A stretch of DNA of 64,000 bases from Shinella sp. SUS2. GTDB taxonomy: Bacteria; Pseudomonadota; Alphaproteobacteria; Rhizobiales; Rhizobiaceae. Shown one piece after another: positions 60,805-64,000 of this stretch. The stretch is from contig NZ_KQ410725.1 of NCBI RefSeq assembly GCF_001262505.1, forward strand, positions 186,001 through 250,000, read 5' to 3'. The translations under genes were made by a program, and so were the position numbers. Positions within the stretch are counted from its first letter, which is position 1. Each line of letters starts with the position of its first letter. The notes under the pieces are model-generated. The model was not told the DNA's origin. It ran no database searches and saw only the letters and a list, made by a program, of their open reading frames with translations.

Positions 60805-61174
60805 GATCCGTCTTTCCTTGTTGTCGCGGAGCAGAAAAGCACCGCGGGCCTTGTTCTTTCCGGCGCCCGAACGCGCCTCTCGTTCTATGCTAGCAAGCCG
60901 CCGGGGCGGGGCGGTTCTCAATGCGCCAAGCGGTGGCGCACGCGGGATACCGGCATGGGCGAGACTATAGCGGGATTGCGACGGACAGCGTAGCGGCATT
61001 GACGTGTTTGCACTGTCAATTCACGGCTTTACCGGCTATGCATGCAAGAAGCGGGAAACGGGTCGCTTTTCGCCATATGCGACGTCGCTTTCAAAATCAG
61101 GTTCGCGCAAGAGGAACGCTATTCCTTATGGTGAGAGCCTGCCGCCGCAGCGCCACTGGAGACGAGGAAACACA
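60805..61174. promoter_or_regulatory. Divergent promoter region between methyltransferase and corrinoid protein
   Basis: A 370 bp gap with no gene. It must hold the promoters of both divergent genes. A candidate operator has arms ATTGAC (60998-61003) and GTCAAT (61015-61020), perfect and 11 bases apart. No B12 riboswitch was seen on either strand. Confidence 0.6.
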
Positions 61175-61870
61175 ATGTCTGACGACGAAATCATTCTCGC
61201 CGATCTCTCCGACGAAGAGCTCGTGCAGCAGATGCACGACGACCTCTACGACGGCCTGAAGGAGGAAATCGAGGAAGGCACCAACATCCTTCTCGAGCGC
61301 GGCTGGGCCCCCTACGACGTCCTGACCCAGGCACTCGTCGAAGGCATGCGCATCGTCGGCGTCGATTTCCGTGACGGCATCCTCTTCGTTCCGGAAGTGC
61401 TGCTTTCGGCCAATGCGATGAAGGCCGGCATGTCGATCCTGCGTCCGCTGCTCGCCGCCACCGGCGCGCCCAAGCAGGGCAAGATGGTCATCGGCACCGT
61501 CAAGGGCGACATCCACGACATCGGCAAGAATCTCGTCGGCATGATGATGGAAGGCGCCGGCTTCGACGTCATCGACCTCGGCATCAACAACCCGGTCGAA
61601 AACTACCTCGAGGCCATCGAACGCGAGCAGCCGGACATCCTCGGCATGTCGGCGCTGCTGACGACCACCATGCCCTACATGAAAGTCGTCATCGACACGA
61701 TGAAAGAAAAGGGCCTGCGCGACGATTACGTCGTTCTCGTCGGCGGCGCACCGCTGAACGAGGAATTCGGCAAGGCCGTCGGCGCCGACGCCTACTGCCG
61801 CGACGCGGCCGTCGCCGTCGAAACGGCCAAGGAATTCATGAAGCGCAAGCACAACATGCTTGCCGGCTGA
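61175..61870 (+). CDS. Corrinoid-binding methyl carrier protein (MttC/MtgC-like)
   Basis: A 231-residue protein that holds the cobalamin for methyl transfer. A helical cap (about 10-95, LVQQMHDDLYDGLKEEIEEG) precedes the Rossmann B12 domain, with the DxHxxG motif at 112-117 in GDIHDIGKNL, then SALLTTTM and VLVGGAPLNEEFG. The lower-ligand His is 114. GAGGAAACACA before ATG 61175. It is divergent from the MttB-family gene; the terminator after it suggests a single-gene transcript. Confidence 0.93.
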   Translation: MSDDEIILADLSDEELVQQMHDDLYDGLKEEIEEGTNILLERGWAPYDVLTQALVEGMRIVGVDFRDGILFVPEVLLSANAMKAGMSILRPLLAATGAPKQGKMVIGTVKGDIHDIGKNLVGMMMEGAGFDVIDLGINNPVENYLEAIEREQPDILGMSALLTTTMPYMKVVIDTMKEKGLRDDYVVLVGGAPLNEEFGKAVGADAYCRDAAVAVETAKEFMKRKHNMLAG

Positions 61871-61876
61871 TTTTTG

Positions 61877-61905
61877 AAGGGCGCCGGTCTTGCACCGGCG
61901 CCCTT
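61877..61905. terminator. Bidirectional terminator after the corrinoid protein
   Basis: AAGGGCGCCGGT (61877-61888) and ACCGGCGCCCTT (61894-61905) form a 12 bp stem with a CTTGC loop. It separates the corrinoid protein gene from the convergent small lipoprotein gene. Confidence 0.9.
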
Positions 61906-61918
61906 TCACCATGATCTA

Positions 61919-62077
61919 TCAATTGACGGAATGCACGACCCGGCGACCGGCATCCTGGGTCGCATCCACCGCGTTGGCGGTGTCACGGCCGAGGCCGCGG
62001 ATGGTGTTGCCACAGGCGCTGAGCACCAGCAGCGCGGTAAAGACAATGCCGAGACGGGCAAGATTTTTCGCGGTCAT
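61919..62077 (-). CDS. Entericidin-like small lipoprotein
   Basis: A 52-residue protein with a lipobox signal: a helix followed by LVLSAC, so Cys22 is lipidated. The rest, GNTIRGLGRDTANAVDATQD, is typical of rhizobial entericidin-type lipoproteins, whose role is unclear (a toxin-antidote role is proposed for enterobacterial pairs). AGAGGATCCCGCC precedes the ATG. Its start is only 14 bp from the DUF1638 gene in the other direction. Confidence 0.85.
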   Translation of the reverse strand: MTAKNLARLGIVFTALLVLSACGNTIRGLGRDTANAVDATQDAGRRVVHSVN

Positions 62078-62091
62078 GGCGGGATCCTCTC

Positions 62092-62733
62092 ATGAATGCA
62101 CTCGACTCGGAAATTAGACCAGCCGGCGACGAAGCGGAACGTGGCAACGCGGAAAAAGTTCGCGTCATCGCCTGCGGCGCCATCGCCCGTGAAGTCCTTG
62201 CCATCCGCGAGGCGAACGGTCTTTCCCATATCGACCTGCTCTGTCTTCCCGCGATCTGGCACGCCCACCCGGAAAAGATCACGCCCGGCGTGGAGCAGGC
62301 GATCGCCGAGGCGCGGGCCGAGGGGTTTTCCCGCATTTTCGTCGGCTATGCGGATTGCGGCACGGGCGGATTGCTCGACCGGCTCTGCGAGCGCGAGGGC
62401 GTCGAGCGCATCGCCGGGCCGCACTGTTATTCCTTCTTCGCCGGCAACGCCGCCTTCGCGGCCAAGGACGACGACGTCACCTCCTTCTTCCTCACCGATT
62501 TCCTCGCCCGCCAGTTCCGCGCCTTCGTCATCGAACCGCTCGGTCTCGATCGCCATCCCCAGCTGAAGGACATGTACTTCGGCAATTACAGGAAGCTCGT
62601 CTATCTCTCGCAGGTCGAGGACGAGGGTTTGAAGCAGAAGGCGAAAGAGGCGGCGGATTATCTCGGCCTTGCCTACGAGTATCGCTTCACCGGCTACGGC
62701 GACCTGACGGGCGAGCTTTTACGCGCCCGCTAA
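62092..62733 (+). CDS. DUF1638-family protein
   Basis: A 213-residue cytosolic protein. DUF1638 genes recur beside MttB/corrinoid methyltransferase systems, so a part in corrinoid methyl transfer is likely; its reaction is not established. Potential metal or corrinoid ligands are Cys and His in VIACGA, AIWHAHPEK, GYADCGTGG and GPHCYSFFAG. The C-terminal GNYRKLVYLSQVED is also family-like. The ribosome site is weak. The next gene follows in the same direction after 66 bp. Confidence 0.82.
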   Translation: MNALDSEIRPAGDEAERGNAEKVRVIACGAIAREVLAIREANGLSHIDLLCLPAIWHAHPEKITPGVEQAIAEARAEGFSRIFVGYADCGTGGLLDRLCEREGVERIAGPHCYSFFAGNAAFAAKDDDVTSFFLTDFLARQFRAFVIEPLGLDRHPQLKDMYFGNYRKLVYLSQVEDEGLKQKAKEAADYLGLAYEYRFTGYGDLTGELLRAR

Positions 62734-62799
62734 CCAATCCTTAGCCCTGCCCGGCAAATCCCCAACGCAGTTACCGCTTCCTAAGCCATCGCGACGAAG

Positions 62800-63612
62800 A
62801 TGCCGCAAAAGACTGGCGAGGCCTGGGACATGACGGAACGCGACATACGGATGGAAACGGTGGCCATGCTGATCCAGCCCGGCCCCAATCCGGAAATCGT
62901 CGTCAACGCCGTCAAGACCACCTTCCCGAACCTTGTCGTCATCGAGGAGCAACCCGAATCGAAAAAGCTGTTCATCCGGCGGCGCGCGAAAAAGCTTGGC
63001 TGGATGCAGGCCCTCGGCCAGCTCGCCACCATGGTCGTTTCCAAATACGGCAAGCGCTTCACCGCAAAACGCGCTGAGGAAATCCTCGAAGAATACGGCG
63101 CAAACCCCTCGATGGACTCGACAATCCGCCGCATCGCCATCCCCTCGGCCAACGGCCCCGAACTGCTGACAGCGCTGGAAGAGGTGCGGCCGGCCGCACT
63201 GCTTCTCGTCAGCTGCCGCATGATGAAGGCCGGGACGCTCGCGGCGATCGCCTGCCCCGTCCTCAATTTCCACGCCGGCATCAATCCGCGATATCGCGGC
63301 CTGCAAGGTGGCTACTGGTCACGCATCGAGCGCGACGAGGCAAATTTCGGCGGCACCGTGCACCTCGTCGACCCCGGCGTCGATACCGGCGACGTGCTCT
63401 ACCAGCAGCGCGTCACCCCCTCCAAACGCGACACGATGCACACCTATCCGCTGCTCCAGACGGCGGCCTCGGCAGGCATCATCGTCAAGGCGATGCGCGA
63501 TGCGGTGACCGGCAATCTCAAGCCCTTGAAAATAGCGGCGCCCTCGCGGCAATGGTATCATCCGCCGATCTGGACATGGCTCTTGAACGGCGTGACCCGC
63601 GGCATCTGGTAA
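62800..63612 (+). CDS. Formyltransferase-fold protein
   Basis: A 270-residue protein related to formyl transferases such as Fmt and PurN. The C-terminal half has NFHAGINPRYRGLQGGYW and VHLVDPGVDTGDVLYQQRV, holding the catalytic-type Asn, His and Asp. The first 80 residues are atypical. It could move a one-carbon unit from 10-formyltetrahydrofolate, linking to the methyl flow of the neighbouring corrinoid genes; acceptor unknown. An ATG at 62830 is a second start candidate. Confidence 0.8.
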   Translation: MPQKTGEAWDMTERDIRMETVAMLIQPGPNPEIVVNAVKTTFPNLVVIEEQPESKKLFIRRRAKKLGWMQALGQLATMVVSKYGKRFTAKRAEEILEEYGANPSMDSTIRRIAIPSANGPELLTALEEVRPAALLLVSCRMMKAGTLAAIACPVLNFHAGINPRYRGLQGGYWSRIERDEANFGGTVHLVDPGVDTGDVLYQQRVTPSKRDTMHTYPLLQTAASAGIIVKAMRDAVTGNLKPLKIAAPSRQWYHPPIWTWLLNGVTRGIW

Positions 63613-63706
63613 TTCCTTCTGTATAGTCGAATCCCACGTCGTTTTTGAACATGGGGCAGTCGTGGCGAGTGAAGCCCGCGACGCGGCCAAACCGCATTGT
63701 CAGCGC

Positions 63707-63757
63707 TAGAGCAATTCCAGGAAAAGTGTGCCACGGTTTTCCGTCCGGATTTGCGCA
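63707..63757 (+). repeat. Rhizobial intergenic repeat before the virulence-factor-domain gene
   Basis: A stretch with AGAGCAATTCCAGGAAAAGT followed by GCCACGGTTTTCCGTCC matches a short repeat that I recognise as common in intergenic regions of Rhizobiales genomes. Its internal GGAAAA and TTTTCC arms can pair. It lies in the 208 bp gap between the formyltransferase-like gene and the last gene. Confidence 0.65.
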
Positions 63758-63820
63758 ATAGGAGGAAGAGCGTTTTCGCGATCCGAAGAAACACGCAGAC
63801 GCTCTGGGAGAATTTTCGAC

Positions 63821-64000
63821 ATGGCAGACCGCATCATCGTCTACTGGCGCGACATCCCCGCCCAGGTCATCATCAAGAAGGGCCGCACGAGCGCCAAGCG
63901 GGAACTGTCGCTGCGCTTCACCGAGGCGATCGACATGTGCGCCATGCGCACGGGCGCCGCCGAGACGGACGACTATCTCGCCGAATGGCGCAAGGCCGAC
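63821..64000 (+). CDS. Virulence-factor-domain protein, N-terminal part (runs off window)
   Basis: Sixty codons are visible: MADRIIVYWRDIPAQVIIKK and further to YLAEWRKAD. This is the start of the small Virulence_fact domain (PF13769 by memory), frequently seen beside MttB-type methyltransferase genes in rhizobia. Its role is unknown. Upstream GGGAG lies about 10 bases before the ATG. Confidence 0.7.
   Translation, partial: MADRIIVYWRDIPAQVIIKKGRTSAKRELSLRFTEAIDMCAMRTGAAETDDYLAEWRKAD

Noticed and set aside
60998..61020. FNR box in the methyltransferase promoter
   Set aside because: The TTGAC and GTCAA arms are 13 bases apart rather than four, so it is not an FNR site.

Overview
This 64 kb window comes from a GC-rich alphaproteobacterial chromosome, almost certainly Rhizobiaceae (Rhizobium, Ensifer, Shinella or a relative). 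The evidence is a complete acpXL-fabZXL-fabF2XL-fabF1XL-adh2XL-lpxXL cluster for very-long-chain lipid A acylation, the aerobic cob nomenclature set (cobE, cobA-D, cobN, cobO, cobP, cobQ, cobW), a cbb3 oxidase set with an FnrN-type regulator, and several rhizobial-style palindromic repeats. No tRNA, rRNA, CRISPR array, prophage or insertion sequence was recognised. Most genes sit in tight operons with 1-8 bp overlaps.

Layout. 0-4.4 kb: the start of a sugar ABC operon (partial permease, binding protein) divergent from a LacI regulator and an MFS transporter. 4.4-5.9 kb: gnd. 6.1-10.6 kb: ccoGHIS. 10.7-13.2 kb: AraC regulator, SRPBCC and VOC proteins, and a GGDEF protein on the opposite strand. 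13.2-16.6 kb: ccoNOQP. 16.8-18.0 kb: a hemerythrin and a PAS protein. 18.3-23.6 kb: the lipid A very-long-chain acyl cluster. 23.8-26.0 kb: hemN and fnrN sharing a promoter region with two anaeroboxes. 26.1 kb: an L,D-transpeptidase. 26.6-31.2 kb: cobEABCD. 31.4-33.5 kb: a serine hydrolase and a TSUP permease. 33.6-41.3 kb: a cobalamin riboswitch driving cbtB-cbtA-cobP-cobW-cobN-cobO. 41.4-43.4 kb: an Ala-rich coiled-coil exported protein. 43.5-45.0 kb: cobQ. 46.1-50.7 kb: a betaine-type ABC transporter followed by a betaine-homocysteine methyltransferase. 50.7-54.8 kb: small and regulatory genes. 54.9-57.6 kb: an ECF sigma factor with a membrane-anchored VWA protein. 57.6-64 kb: a phosphodiester glycosidase, a ferredoxin-like protein, and a divergent corrinoid methyltransferase locus (MttB-family enzyme, corrinoid protein, DUF1638 protein, formyltransferase-like protein, start of a virulence-factor-domain gene).

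How the parts fit. Three themes recur. The first is microaerobic respiration: near-consensus FNR/FixK boxes stand before ccoG, ccoN and hemN/fnrN, so FnrN probably controls the cbb3 oxidase, its assembly factors and anaerobic haem synthesis together. The second is cobalamin: roughly half the late pathway, cobalt uptake and the B12 riboswitch are here. The third is methyl-group metabolism of quaternary amines: betaine uptake, betaine-homocysteine methyl transfer, and a non-pyrrolysine MttB/corrinoid system that needs B12. The last, in a bacterium expected to respire oxygen, is the best candidate for an under-described system. Other notable points are a FabF2XL that lacks all three ketosynthase catalytic residues, a palindromic repeat read in frame inside cobN, and an intrinsic terminator embedded in the first codons of a ferredoxin-like gene.
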